Positions 1 to 7,030 of a stretch of 38,731 nt of DNA are shown here, one piece after another. The first letter of the stretch is position 1, and each line of letters begins with the position of its first letter. The stretch is from contig NZ_QNGB01000031.1 in the NCBI RefSeq assembly GCF_003298505.1, positions 1-38,731 of the forward strand, written 5' to 3'. This DNA comes from Roseovarius sp. TE539 (GTDB lineage: Bacteria > Pseudomonadota > Alphaproteobacteria > Rhodobacterales > Rhodobacteraceae). Under the pieces are notes generated by a model that did no database searches, was not told the origin of the DNA, and saw only the letters and a list, made by a program, of their open reading frames with translations. Made by a program: the position numbers and the translations under genes.

Positions 1-179
1 ACAACCCGCTGACGACCGTCCGGCAGGACCTCTTCGGAATATTGCTCGACAAAAGCGTCGGCCTCGGCCCGAAGCGCGGCCGCCAGCATCCGTCGCGCCC
101 CGTCGCGCGCGATCTCGGTCAACGGGTCATCAACAGATTCCGGCTGACGCAGGGCGATGATGTCTGTATCTTTCGTCAT
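1..179 (-). CDS. IS256-family transposase, N-terminal fragment cut by window edge
   Basis: The reverse strand from 179 gives a protein beginning MTKDTDIIALRQPESVDDP, continuing with TEIARDGARRMLAAAL and an acidic stretch ending near EEVLPDGRQRVV. This is the characteristic N-terminus of alphaproteobacterial IS256-family (Mutator-like DDE) transposases, which are about 400 residues long. About 59 codons are visible before the left edge. The ATG is preceded by AGAAGGA at a normal distance, so the start is clear. The DDE residues lie outside the window, so integrity cannot be judged. It lies directly beside an IS5-family element on the same strand. Recognition rests on memory of the family N-terminus, not on a search. 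Confidence 0.8.
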   Translation of the reverse strand, partial: MTKDTDIIALRQPESVDDPLTEIARDGARRMLAAALRAEADAFVEQYSEEVLPDGRQRV

Positions 180-251
180 GGCGTATCGTTCCTTCTGGAA
201 GTTCTGGCAGGCTTGGACACCCGCCACGATACGCCGCCTTCTCAAACCGCG

Positions 252-647
252 TCACCCAGTTTCCCGCATAGCTCCGGTAGCTGCGAGGGCGATTGCGGAG
301 AGGAAGACCTTCGGGCACCTGTCGTATCGGGTTGCCACGCGCCGCCAATCCTTGAGCCTTCCAAACATGATCTCGATCCGGTTGCGCCGCTTGTATCGGC
401 GCTTGTCGTATTTGACAGTTGCCTTGCGCTGCTTCCGGCCCGGGATGCAAGCGCGTATCCCCTTCTCTTTCAAGGCGTCTCTGAACCAGTCCGCGTCGTA
501 GCCTCGATCCCCGAGCAGCCATTCGACTTCTGGCAAGCCGCCCAGCAATGCCCGCGCGCCCTTGTAATCGCTGACCTGTCCGGCGGTGACGAAGAGGTCA
601 AGCGGACGTCCTTGGCTGTCGCAGATTGCGTGCAGCTTGGTGTTCAT
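252..647 (-). CDS. IS5-family transposase, second frame (OrfB), catalytic part
   Basis: 131 residues from the first internal Met, beginning MNTKLHAICDSQGRPLDLF. The frame is open further upstream to the slippage site, where GRGRLIGRTKGG links it to the first frame. It contains the second catalytic aspartate (D47 in LLGDRGYDADW) and the glutamate (E92 in RIEIMFGRLKDWRR) with the YDKRRYKRRNR basic segment. With OrfA D99 this completes a DDE triad. The C-terminus ends ALAATGAMRETG, slightly different from the common AATVIFWL ending of relatives. The fused OrfAB product made by frameshifting would be the active transposase; a separate start at 647 is only the first Met in the frame. Confidence 0.8.
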   Translation of the reverse strand: MNTKLHAICDSQGRPLDLFVTAGQVSDYKGARALLGGLPEVEWLLGDRGYDADWFRDALKEKGIRACIPGRKQRKATVKYDKRRYKRRNRIEIMFGRLKDWRRVATRYDRCPKVFLSAIALAATGAMRETG

Positions 648-667
648 GCCGCCTTTGGTGCGCCCGA

Positions 668-1033
668 TCAGGCGGCCACGCCCCCCTTTTTCACGCCCAA
701 GCTGGTCGCGGTCCGGTGGGCCTTCAGGTAAGTCGCGTCAATCATGACCATCTTCTCCTCGCCGTGCTCGGCGGCCAGGCCGGCCATGATCTGCGCGAAG
801 ATACCCTTGTCACTCCATCGCTTCCAACGGTTGTAGAGCGTCTTGTGCGGGCCGTAGTCCGCAGGCGCATCCCGCCAGCGTAAGTCATTGCGATTGATAA
901 ATATAATCCCGCTCAGCACACGCCGGTCATCGACGCGCGGCTTGCCGTGGGACTTCGGGAAATAGGGCGCAAGACGGGCCATCTGCGCGTCGGTCATGCG
1001 CCGATAGCGCCAGCGCGTTCTCTCCAGCAACAT
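668..1033 (-). CDS. IS5-family transposase, first frame (OrfA)
   Basis: 121 residues. It carries the N-terminal DNA-binding part typical of IS427-type elements (TDAQMARLAPYFPKSHGKPR, then DDRRVLSGIIFINR and YNRWKRWSDKGIF) and the first catalytic aspartate, D99, in MIDATYLKAHRTA. It stops in KKGGVAA directly after the A5G6 run. In full-length relatives the segment after VKKG reads GRLIGRTKGGMNTKLHA, which appears here only in the -1 frame. The product alone lacks two catalytic residues and is likely a DNA-binding or regulatory partner, as known for OrfA products. The start is the first in-frame ATG; a strong ribosome site is not obvious, so a start at M13 is possible. Confidence 0.8.
   Translation of the reverse strand: MLLERTRWRYRRMTDAQMARLAPYFPKSHGKPRVDDRRVLSGIIFINRNDLRWRDAPADYGPHKTLYNRWKRWSDKGIFAQIMAGLAAEHGEEKMVMIDATYLKAHRTATSLGVKKGGVAA
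681..691 (-). other. Programmed -1 frameshift site of the IS5 transposase
   Basis: On the coding (reverse) strand this is five A followed by six G, at the end of OrfA. A -1 slip within the G run restores the family sequence GRGRLIGRTKGGMNTKLHA in the second frame, while the zero frame stops five codons later. Homopolymer slippage here is the known expression mode of IS427-type IS5 elements; for this copy it is inferred from the frames. Confidence 0.7.
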
Positions 1034-1193
1034 CGGTCATGGTGTTCGGGCCGCGCCTCGAACCCGTGGCGGCTTGCGACCCTCACTCTCCCTGGCGGTT
1101 GCCGCCGCCGGTCGGGTGGGTTTTAGGTCACCCGGAGACTACGCCACCTGAAAATTTCCACCACCTCCAAGACACCACCCGCATTTCAAAGGC

Positions 1194-2291
1194 TCAAAGG
1201 CAATCCGCCAGTGCCGTGGCGAGGTTACGCAGAACATTGCCATAGAGGTCCGGGCCGGGTTCGAGGTCGGAGCCCAGCGGATCAAGCACACTGGTACTCG
1301 CCTCGGACCCGTCCATCACCGCGGCCACGATACCGGGGTCGTATTGCGGTTCCGACAGCACGCAGGTCACCCCCTGTTCGGCGACGCGCCCCTGGATCTC
1401 GGCGATGCGCGCCGGGCTGGGATCGGAGGCATCGGATACGGAAATGGCACCGGACGCGGGGAATTCGAAAGCGGCCTCGAAATACTGATAGGCGTCATGG
1501 AAAACGATGAAGTTGCGGCCCCGCACCGGATCGAGGATGCCGTTGATCTCGGCGCGCAAGGCAGCGAGTTCCGCGCGCCCCGCCGCCGCATTGGCAAAGT
1601 AAGCACCCGCGTTGTCCGGATCAGCAGCGGAAAGCTGTGCCGCAATGGCATTCAGCCAGACTGCGCCATTGTCAGGTGATAGCCAGGCATGGGGGTCGTA
1701 TTCGCCGTGGTCGTGGCCTTCGTGCCCATGATCGGCGTGTTCTTCGTCCCCGTGCTCTTTTCCGTCCGCATGCTCTTCATGACCGTGATCCTCATGGCCA
1801 TGCTCATCATGTCCGTCGTGGCCTTCATCATGCGCATGGTCGTCGTGGTCGTGGCCGTCATGCGCATTGTCGTGATCATGCGCCTCGTGCTCATGATCTC
1901 CGTGGTCCTCATCCCCATGCATATGCGCCTCGAACAGCGCACCCTCGCGGAACGGCAATTCCGCAGTTCCATCGACCTCAAGCAGTGCCGTGACCGTTGC
2001 GTCGTCGGCCAGTGTTTCGATTGCTCCGTCAAGCCAGGGCGTCAGATCGGGACTCACCCAGAAGACAAGGTCGGCGTCCTGCAACGCGGCCGCCTCGGAC
2101 GGGCGCAGGTTGTACTCATGCGGGCTGGCCCCGGAGGCCACGATCAGGGAAGGCGCGCCCACCCCCTGCATCACGCGCGCCACCAGCGAATGAACGGGGG
2201 CGATGTCGGCGGCCACGCGCGGTGCCTCCGCCAGGGCCGTACCTCCGAGCAGCGCGGCAGCAACAGACAAGGCAACGAGGTTTCTGGACAT
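1194..2291 (-). CDS. znuA: Periplasmic zinc-binding protein of the ZnuABC transporter
   Basis: Captures Zn(II) in the periplasm and delivers it to ZnuB/ZnuC. Numbered from an upstream in-frame ATG at 2303, it has a signal peptide (VALSVAAALLGGTALAEA), the cluster A-I metal ligands H62 (SPHEY), H205 (DPHAW), H269 (VFHDAY) and D341 (LDPLG), and C314/C368 in the positions that form a disulfide in the E. coli protein. A very long His/Asp/Glu loop spans residues 127-199 with about 25 His. I prefer the ATG at 2291 (protein 365 aa, starting MSRNLV), because GGAG lies 6 nt upstream of it, whereas the 2303 ATG overlaps that site and has none of its own. Divergent from zur, with a Zur-like palindrome between them. 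Stop is about 160 bp from the IS5 coding region. Confidence 0.95.
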   Translation of the reverse strand: MSRNLVALSVAAALLGGTALAEAPRVAADIAPVHSLVARVMQGVGAPSLIVASGASPHEYNLRPSEAAALQDADLVFWVSPDLTPWLDGAIETLADDATVTALLEVDGTAELPFREGALFEAHMHGDEDHGDHEHEAHDHDNAHDGHDHDDHAHDEGHDGHDEHGHEDHGHEEHADGKEHGDEEHADHGHEGHDHGEYDPHAWLSPDNGAVWLNAIAAQLSAADPDNAGAYFANAAAGRAELAALRAEINGILDPVRGRNFIVFHDAYQYFEAAFEFPASGAISVSDASDPSPARIAEIQGRVAEQGVTCVLSEPQYDPGIVAAVMDGSEASTSVLDPLGSDLEPGPDLYGNVLRNLATALADCL

Positions 2292-2303
2292 ATCCGGCTC
2301 CAT

Positions 2304-2321
2304 GTGATTTTATAACGTTAC
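2304..2321. promoter_or_regulatory. Zur-box-like palindrome in the znuA-zur gap
   Basis: An AT-rich imperfect palindrome, GTGATTTTATAACGTTAC on the plus strand, 12 of 18 positions symmetric, lies just upstream of znuA in the 56-bp gap to zur. Its core TTATAA with outer GT/AC resembles the alphaproteobacterial Zur consensus (TGTTATANTATAACA type). It is well placed to let zinc-loaded Zur repress both divergent units. Assignment rests on resemblance and context. Confidence 0.6.
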
Positions 2322-2347
2322 TGTCTCGATACAGGAAATGAGATAAC

Positions 2348-2866
2348 ATGACAAGCATCGCCCACGCCGGAAAACCCGCGTCCAGCGACCCGATCGGGTT
2401 CGAACAGCACGATCATGGCTCCTGCATCAGCGCCGGGCTCGCGGCGGCCGAAGCGCACTGCCAGGCGGAAGGGCTGCGGCTCACTCCAGTCCGCCGCAAG
2501 GCGCTTGAAATCCTCCTGCAGGAGCACCGGGCGCTCGGGGCCTATGAGATGCTCGACAGTTTGCGGGACGCGGGGTTCGGCTCGCAACCGCCTGTCGCCT
2601 ACCGGGCGCTTGAATTCCTGGTCACCAACGGCTTCGCGCACAAGATTGAACGGCTCAATGCCTTCATCGCCTGCGCCCATCCCGGGGCCAATCACTCGCC
2701 TGCCTTCATGATCTGCCGGATCTGCGACTCGGTGGCCGAGGCGCAATCCGCACCGGCGCGCGGCGCGCTCGGAGAGGCCGCCCGCGCCACGGGCTTCACG
2801 ATCGAACGAACCGTTGTCGAGGCCGAGGGCATCTGCCCCGCTTGCACAGAGAAGGCCGACGCATGA
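2348..2866 (+). CDS. zur: Zinc uptake regulator, Fur family
   Basis: 172 residues. Zinc-sensing repressor of the Fur superfamily. The N-terminal winged helix (about 38-100) contains LRLTPVRRKALEILLQEHRALGAYEML and QPPVAYRALEFLVTNG, the usual recognition region. The C-terminal part holds the structural zinc site C123-x2-C126 (ICRICDS) and C163-x2-C166 (ICPACTE), and a His-rich AHPGANHSP segment. The N-terminus (HAGKPASSDPIGFEQHDHGSC) is longer and more His/Cys-containing than in E. coli Zur. It is the first gene of zur-znuC-znuB; its stop overlaps the znuC start (ATGA). AGGA lies about 11 nt before the ATG. Expected to respond to zinc and autoregulate through the neighbouring palindrome (inference). 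Confidence 0.92.
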   Translation: MTSIAHAGKPASSDPIGFEQHDHGSCISAGLAAAEAHCQAEGLRLTPVRRKALEILLQEHRALGAYEMLDSLRDAGFGSQPPVAYRALEFLVTNGFAHKIERLNAFIACAHPGANHSPAFMICRICDSVAEAQSAPARGALGEAARATGFTIERTVVEAEGICPACTEKADA

Positions 2867-3627
2867 GCCTGATCACAGCGGAGAATATCAGCGTCAGCTT
2901 TGGCGCCAACTCGGTCTTGCGCGACGTGTCTCTCGCGATCGAGCCGGGAGAGATCGTGACCGTCGTCGGACCCAACGGGTCGGGCAAGACCACATTGCTG
3001 CGCTTGCTCATTGGCGCGGCAAGCCCATCTGCGGGGCGCATAACGCACAAACCCGGACTGCGGATCGGCTATGTCCCCCAGAAACTGCACATCGATCCGA
3101 CTCTGCCCATCACTGTGGACCGTTTCCTGCGCCTTCCCGGGGGCACCACGCGGTCTGCCTGCGCCGCCGCCCTGGAACGCGCCGGCGTGCCCGGCCTGTC
3201 GAACCGCCAGATGTCCGCCCTGTCGGGCGGCCAATTCCAACGCGTCCTTCTGGCGCGGGCGCTCATCAATGAGCCGGACCTTCTCTTGCTCGATGAAGCC
3301 ACGCAGGGGCTGGATCAGCCCGGTTCTGCCGCCTTCTACCAGCAGATCGAGGAGGTCCGGCAGAAAACCGGCTGCGCCATCCTGATGATCAGCCACGAGT
3401 TGCACGTGGTCATGGCCGCGTCCGACCGGGTGATTTGCCTCAATGGTCATGTCTGCTGTCAGGGCACGCCCGAGACCGTTTCCGCAGCGCCGGAATACCG
3501 CGCGCTGTTCGGCACAGGGACTGGCGGCGCACTGGCCCTCTACCGTCACGAGCATGACCACAGCCACGATGAAACCTGTACGCATGACCATGCGCCGCAG
3601 GACACAAAAACCGAGGCCGGCGAATAA
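2863..3627 (+). CDS. znuC: Zinc ABC transporter ATPase
   Basis: 254 residues from the ATG at 2863, which overlaps the zur stop as ATGA and follows AGAAGG. An upstream in-frame ATG at 2842 lies inside zur and is not needed. Walker A is GPNGSGKTT (about 36-44), the Q-loop VPQKLHIDP, the signature LSGGQFQR, Walker B LLLLDEATQGLD, and the switch His is in MISHELHVVM. The C-terminus carries a His-rich tail (YRHEHDHSHDETCTHDHAP) like that of many proteobacterial ZnuC proteins, which could bind zinc on the cytosolic side. It energises transport through ZnuB. Its TAA overlaps the znuB ATG by one base. Confidence 0.95.
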   Translation: MSLITAENISVSFGANSVLRDVSLAIEPGEIVTVVGPNGSGKTTLLRLLIGAASPSAGRITHKPGLRIGYVPQKLHIDPTLPITVDRFLRLPGGTTRSACAAALERAGVPGLSNRQMSALSGGQFQRVLLARALINEPDLLLLDEATQGLDQPGSAAFYQQIEEVRQKTGCAILMISHELHVVMAASDRVICLNGHVCCQGTPETVSAAPEYRALFGTGTGGALALYRHEHDHSHDETCTHDHAPQDTKTEAGE

Positions 3628-4415
3628 TGCTTGACGATTTCATGACCCGTGCCGCGCTTGCAGGCGTCGGCGTGGCCCTTGCAGCGGCTCCTTTGGGCAG
3701 TTTCGTGGTCTGGCGGCGCATGGCCTATTTTGGCGACGCCACGGCACATGCCGCGATTTTGGGTGTGGCCCTGTCGCTGGCCTTGCAGATCTCCATCTTC
3801 ACGGGGGCCGTGGCCGTGGCGCTGACGATGGCGCTTATCGTTACGGTGCTCACGGGGCGCGGCTATGCGATGGACACGCTGCTCGGTGTTCTGGCGCATT
3901 CCGCCCTCGCTTTCGGGTTGGTCGCCGTCTCTTTCCTTTCCGGAATCCGCATTGACCTGATGGCCTATCTCTTTGGCGACATCCTCGCCGTGTCGCGCGG
4001 TGATCTGGCGGTGATCTGGGGGGGCGCGGCGCTGGTCGTCGGGCTGATCGGCTGGCGCTGGTCCGCGCTGCTGACCTCTACCCTCAGCGGGGAGCTGGCC
4101 CATGCCAGCGGGATCGACCCAAAGCGCGAACAACTCGTCCTGACACTGTCGCTCGCCATCACCGTGGCCGTCGCAATCAAGGTCATCGGCGTGTTGCTGA
4201 TCGCGGCCATGCTGATCATTCCCGCCGCCGCCGCCCGCCCCCTGTCACGGACGCCCGAACAAATGGCGTTTACGGCGGCGCTCATCGGCAGCGGGTCCGC
4301 CGTGATCGGCTTGAAATCGGCTTATACCCTCGACACGCCAGCGGGGCCATCCATCGTCTGCGTCGCAGCCCTCGTGTTTCTCGGCACAAGCATTCTGCAA
4401 AGCCTGCGATCCTGA
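3627..4415 (+). CDS. znuB: Zinc ABC transporter permease
   Basis: 262 residues, of normal length for ABC-3 family permeases. It is almost entirely hydrophobic with about seven to eight membrane spans. Family features visible are VVWRRMAYFGDATAHAAILGVAL near the N-terminus, LLGVLAHSALAFGL in the middle, the LFGDILAVS loop and KVIGVLLIAAMLIIPAAAARPLS near the C-terminus. Translationally coupled to znuC (stop/start overlap of one base). Completes ZnuABC; all three genes and zur appear intact. A short perfect hairpin (GGGCAG-ac-CTGCCC, 4417-4430) follows the stop but lacks a T tract, so I do not call a terminator. Confidence 0.95.
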   Translation: MLDDFMTRAALAGVGVALAAAPLGSFVVWRRMAYFGDATAHAAILGVALSLALQISIFTGAVAVALTMALIVTVLTGRGYAMDTLLGVLAHSALAFGLVAVSFLSGIRIDLMAYLFGDILAVSRGDLAVIWGGAALVVGLIGWRWSALLTSTLSGELAHASGIDPKREQLVLTLSLAITVAVAIKVIGVLLIAAMLIIPAAAARPLSRTPEQMAFTAALIGSGSAVIGLKSAYTLDTPAGPSIVCVAALVFLGTSILQSLRS

Positions 4416-4539
4416 AGGGCAGACCTGCCCGAGGCAAAAGAGCGTTCCGGTATCGTGGCTGACTGCCTACTGCTTATGCACACCAAGCAATCGAAACTGC
4501 AGTGTAAGAAGGATGATTTTGCGATCGACGTTGCCACTC

Positions 4540-4660
4540 GGCGTTGTTGCAGAACTCGGGCTTTGGAGGATTCACTTTTCGAATCCATGCCGTTACATGG
4601 GGTCTACGAACAAACCGCTCCCGCGCGCTACCGCAGGACGAACTGGTCCAGCTACAACGC
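4540..4660 (+). mobile_element. IS5/IS903-type insertion sequence, left-end remnant
   Basis: The stretch begins GGCGTTGTTGCAGAACTCGG, the style of terminal inverted repeat seen in alphaproteobacterial IS903-like IS5 elements (GGCGTTGTTGCA...). It is followed by GGATTC-N7-GAATCC and then a frame reading RYRRTNWSSYNAS, matching the family N-terminus of the type RxTNWxxYxAxL. Homology stops there: no DDE domain follows and the sequence changes to a different broken frame. This is therefore a one-ended remnant, probably left by deletion or recombination. The right boundary is approximate. Confidence 0.5.
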
Positions 4661-4919
4661 CTCTTTCGCATGCCCGGTCCCGACTGGCTCGACACCCAGG
4701 ATGTGAACCGGGCGACAAAAGACTGTGAGATTCTGGGGGCTGCCTTGTATCGGGGCGCACACCAACCTTGATACGCTCACGCTGCGGGATTGGTCGGAGG
4801 CCGGCAGCGCCGGATTCGAGGCGGCCCGTGATGGCGTGGACGGCTTGCGCAAGGCGCTTGATGAGGTTTCACGAGTGATCCTGCATTCCGGTTCACACGC
4901 AGCGGCATGTCAGGCATGA
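4640..4919 (+). pseudogene. Broken gene fragment, possibly TniQ-like
   Basis: One frame reads QDELVQLQRLFRMPGPDWLD and TQDVNRATKDCEILGAALYRGAH; after an apparent frameshift near 4752 the next frame continues TNLDTLTLRDWSEAGSAGFE followed by ARDGVDGLRKALDEVSR to a stop at 4919. The joined text resembles a segment found in TniQ/TnsD-like transposition proteins of Rhodobacteraceae (pattern: ILGAxLxFGAxxNLxxLxxxDWxxAGxxG), but this is recollection, not a search. No start codon or ribosome site suits it, and it abuts an IS remnant upstream, so it is most likely a non-functional scar. The rest of the gene-free stretch 4416-5047 shows nothing else except the tRNA promoter. Confidence 0.35.
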
Positions 4920-4986
4920 TGGCCGGGAACGGGTCCGCCCGGTCGCGAATGGGTGGGGTGATGGTTTCAAACCGAATGATCGGCGC

Positions 4987-5015
4987 TTGACGGGGGGTGC
5001 CCGGCGCCCTAAGAG
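4987..5015 (+). promoter_or_regulatory. Promoter of the first tRNA-Asp
   Basis: TTGACG (4987-4992), a 17-bp spacer rich in G/C, then TAAGAG (5010-5015). Transcription would start near 5022, about 26 nt before the tRNA. The -35 box followed by a G run is repeated in front of the second tRNA-Asp copy, which supports the call. Confidence 0.5.
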
Positions 5016-5047
5016 AAGCGGCACACCGCCCGAGAGGCGGGGCGCAG

Positions 5048-5124
5048 GCGGTTGTAGCTCAGTTGGTTAGAGTGCCGGCCTGTCACGCCGGAGGTCGCGG
5101 GTTCGAGCCCCGTCAACCGCGCCA
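5048..5124 (+). tRNA. tRNA-Asp (GTC), copy 1
   Basis: Complete cloverleaf of 77 nt including encoded CCA. Acceptor stem GCGGTTG/CAACCGC, discriminator G, D-arm GCTCAGTTGGTTAGAGT, anticodon stem CCGGC/GCCGG with loop CTGTCAC (anticodon GTC at 5082-5084), and T-arm with GTTCGAGCC. Identical over all 77 nt to the copy at 5427. The 302 bp between the two copies hold only the promoter of the second copy. Confidence 0.97.
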
Positions 5125-5386
5125 GCGCCCCATCCGGAGCCTTCGGGGCGGGCATCGCGATCCCTGAAATTGCAAGTCCTTCCGAAGCCCGCTTTGACCC
5201 GTCTGCGCGGGCCGAATCTGGAAAGCGCCGAACCGTGTGCGCGCGACATGGAACCGACCCGCTTGATGCCTACCTCTCCAACCGTCCGGTCCGCACCGGA
5301 TGTGCCGCGAAAGGGGGTTCCCATCAGCCAGCTTCGCGCGGGAAATCCGGCCCGCCGGACTTGTCGCAAGAGCGGATTTTTCACCA

Positions 5387-5415
5387 TTGACGGGGGGCGC
5401 GGGCTGGCGTATCAG
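5387..5415 (+). promoter_or_regulatory. Promoter of the second tRNA-Asp
   Basis: TTGACG (5387-5392), 17-bp spacer, then TATCAG (5410-5415), ending 11 nt before the tRNA at 5427. The -35 box and following G run (TTGACGGGGGG) are the same as in front of copy 1, but the distance to the tRNA is about 20 nt shorter, giving almost no 5' leader. Confidence 0.5.
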
Positions 5416-5426
5416 CGCCGGCACGC

Positions 5427-5503
5427 GCGGTTGTAGCTCAGTTGGTTAGAGTGCCGGCCTGTCACGCCGGAGGTCGCGGGTTCGAGCCCCGTCAACCGCG
5501 CCA
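5427..5503 (+). tRNA. tRNA-Asp (GTC), copy 2
   Basis: Same 77-nt sequence as copy 1, including encoded CCA; anticodon GTC at 5461-5463. The flanks differ from copy 1, so the identity is limited to the tRNA and part of the promoter. A run of five T follows directly after CCA (5505-5509). Confidence 0.97.
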
Positions 5504-5553
5504 TTTTTCCCTTCGGTGATGCGTCCGCGCCCGGACAGTCGGCCAGGCCATGG

Positions 5554-5730
5554 TCAGGGCCGCAATCCGCGCATGTTTTCGGGTGTCAGCGCCTCGGGCC
5601 AGCCAAGGAAATACTCCCAGGCGAAAAGCGCCAGGCAAACCGCCACGATGGACAGGACGAATTTGACCTGCCGCGCGCTTGGCGGGTTCTGCGCCCACCG
5701 GGCCATGCGAAACAGCCACCGGGGGGTCAC
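5554..5730 (-). CDS. Small single-span membrane protein coupled to hpt
   Basis: 58 residues, starting at a GTG that overlaps the hpt stop (GTGA at 5727-5730). The protein reads [18 protein letters not shown], then [20 protein letters not shown] and [20 protein letters not shown]. There is one clear transmembrane segment (about residues 23-41) after a basic N-terminus, so the N-terminus is probably cytoplasmic. I recall similar short proteins next to hpt in other Rhodobacteraceae, but no function is known to me. The four-base overlap indicates translational coupling and co-transcription with hpt. Codon usage and the hydrophobic pattern support a real gene despite its size; an alternative start is the internal ATG at residue 9. 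Confidence 0.7.
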   Translation of the reverse strand: MTPRWLFRMARWAQNPPSARQVKFVLSIVAVCLALFAWEYFLGWPEALTPENMRGLRP

Positions 5731-6290
5731 TCCGCAGCGCCCGCACCGGTGAACCGGACCTTGCCGATGAAGGGCAGGTTGCGGTTGCGTTGCGCGTAAT
5801 CGATGCCGTAGCCCACCACGAACTCGTCCGGGATCTCGAATCCGGTCCAGTCGGCGGTGACATCGGCCTCGCGGCGCGACGGCTTGTCCAGCAAAGCGAT
5901 GGTCCTGAGTTTGCGTGGATGACGGCTGGCGAGCAGATGCAGCACATGGGCGAGCGTGTGGCCGGTATCGACGATATCTTCGACCACCAGAACATCGCGC
6001 CCGGCGATGTCGCCGCGCAGATCCTTGAGGATGCGGACTTCGCGGCTGGATTCCATGGTGTTGCCGTAGGACGAGGTCTCGACGAAATCGACCTCCACGT
6101 TCATGTCAAGTTCGCGCACCAGGTCCGCGATGAAGACGAAAGAGCCGCGCAACAGGCCCACGACCACCAGCTTGTCACTCCCGGAGAACTCGGCCCGGAT
6201 GGCCCGGGCCAGATCCTCGATCCTCGCGGCAATCGTCTTGGCCGAAAGCATGGGGTCGATCACATAGGGTTTATCGGCAGTGTCCGGCAT
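5727..6290 (-). CDS. hpt: Hypoxanthine phosphoribosyltransferase
   Basis: 187 residues. Purine salvage enzyme that joins hypoxanthine (or guanine) to PRPP in the cytoplasm. The PRPP-binding motif [14 protein letters not shown] and the flexible-loop region [11 protein letters not shown] are present, together with [15 protein letters not shown] and the C-terminal [22 protein letters not shown] typical of bacterial HPRTs. The ATG at 6290 follows AGAGGG at good spacing; the open frame continues upstream to 6542 but that part is the shadow of the divergent gene. The downstream 58-residue membrane protein gene overlaps its stop. It is separate from, though thematically close to, the purine-type transporter cluster further right. 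Confidence 0.93.
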   Translation of the reverse strand: MPDTADKPYVIDPMLSAKTIAARIEDLARAIRAEFSGSDKLVVVGLLRGSFVFIADLVRELDMNVEVDFVETSSYGNTMESSREVRILKDLRGDIAGRDVLVVEDIVDTGHTLAHVLHLLASRHPRKLRTIALLDKPSRREADVTADWTGFEIPDEFVVGYGIDYAQRNRNLPFIGKVRFTGAGAAE

Positions 6291-6360
6291 TGCGCCCTCT
6301 TGAATTTCCAGCGCCAGTCTATGAAATGGCGCCCCACTGTCACGCGAAAAAAGGGGCAAC

Positions 6361-6813
6361 ATGCCGAGCCATTCAGAGACCCGGACGCTGCCCTTCAGCG
6401 CGCAGCGCATGTACGACCTTGTCGCCGATGTGGAGCGGTATCCGGAGTTCCTGCCATGGACAGCCGCGGCCCGGGTGCGATCCGTCACCGAGCGTGACGA
6501 CGGGGCGCGGGTGATGGAGGCGGATCTGGTCATCAGCTTCAAGGTCTTTCGCGAACGCTTTGGCAGCCGTGTGGTGCTATGGCCCGCGGAGAAACGGATC
6601 GAGACCGAATATCTTGACGGGCCGTTCCGCTACATGCGCTCGAACTGGCACTTCAGGGATCTGGAGGATGGTGCCGGCTGCGAGGTTGAATTCGATGTGG
6701 ATTTCGAGTTTCGAAACCGGATTCTTCAGAAGGCGGCAGGGCTGTTCTTCTTCGAGGCGATGCAACGGGTGGTGCGTGCCTTCGAAGGCCGCGCGCACGC
6801 CTTGTACGGGTGA
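6361..6813 (+). CDS. COQ10/RatA-like START-domain protein, ubiquinone-binding
   Basis: 150 residues, one polyketide-cyclase/START domain of the COQ10 (RatA-like) type. Motifs typical of the group are [22 protein letters not shown] near the N-terminus, [16 protein letters not shown] in the middle, then [17 protein letters not shown] and [17 protein letters not shown] at the end. In mitochondria and proteobacteria such proteins bind ubiquinone or its precursors and help its synthesis or delivery to the respiratory chain; RatA in E. coli has also been described as a ribosome-association toxin, but in alphaproteobacteria the coenzyme Q role is more likely. Divergent from hpt with a 70-bp gap. SD AGGGG directly before the ATG. 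Confidence 0.88.
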   Translation: MPSHSETRTLPFSAQRMYDLVADVERYPEFLPWTAAARVRSVTERDDGARVMEADLVISFKVFRERFGSRVVLWPAEKRIETEYLDGPFRYMRSNWHFRDLEDGAGCEVEFDVDFEFRNRILQKAAGLFFFEAMQRVVRAFEGRAHALYG

Positions 6814-7030
6814 GGCCGGCCGGGCGGGGCTGGCCGTGTTGCGCGGTTCGGGCCCCGGGTTGCTGAAATCCGGGAAAAGGTTACATCGCAAACACTTGCC
6901 GATTCATCAGGGCGGAAATCTTCAACCGGGCCTTGCCGGACCGCACTGTGCCGATCTGACCGGGGATTGCTTGTCGCGCGGGTTGCACCGAAGTGAGCGC
7001 CGCGGGCGGCCAGCATGGTTCACTGTTGTA

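Larger units (their letters stand above)
252..1033 (-). mobile_element. IS5-family (IS427-like) insertion sequence, coding part
   Basis: Two adjacent reverse-strand frames together give one IS5-family transposase. The first frame carries the helix-turn-helix and the first catalytic Asp; the second carries the other Asp and the Glu. A run of five A and six G in the coding strand joins the frames, the usual arrangement for IS427-type elements expressed by frameshifting. No stop or deletion is seen in either frame apart from the frame break, so the element may be active. The bounds given are those of the coding part: I could not identify convincing terminal inverted repeats in 180-251 or 1034-1193. 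It sits between an IS256-type gene and the 3' end of znuA and does not interrupt znuA. Confidence 0.8.

Noticed and set aside
42..731. Open frame of 229 codons on the plus strand at the left edge
   Set aside because: It runs antisense through the IS5 transposase and IS256 start, both of which have clear family motifs on the other strand.
1689..2315. Open frame of 208 codons on the plus strand, very rich in Val, Met and Arg
   Set aside because: It is the mirror of the His/Asp-rich loop of znuA; composition follows from GAT/CAT-type codons read backwards, and there is no ribosome site or family similarity.
4417..4430. Hairpin GGGCAG-ac-CTGCCC after znuB as a terminator
   Set aside because: Perfect but only two bases apart and with no T tract; its effective stem is about five pairs, so termination is doubtful.
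5113..5436. Open frames around and between the two tRNA-Asp genes, on both strands
   Set aside because: They run into the tRNA sequences, lack ribosome sites and show no family similarity; the space between the tRNAs holds a promoter instead.
6814..7030. Small genes in the gap between the COQ10-like gene and marR
   Set aside because: No frame has a ribosome site with plausible composition; only a weak CCCGG/CCGGG hairpin near 6856-6876 was seen.
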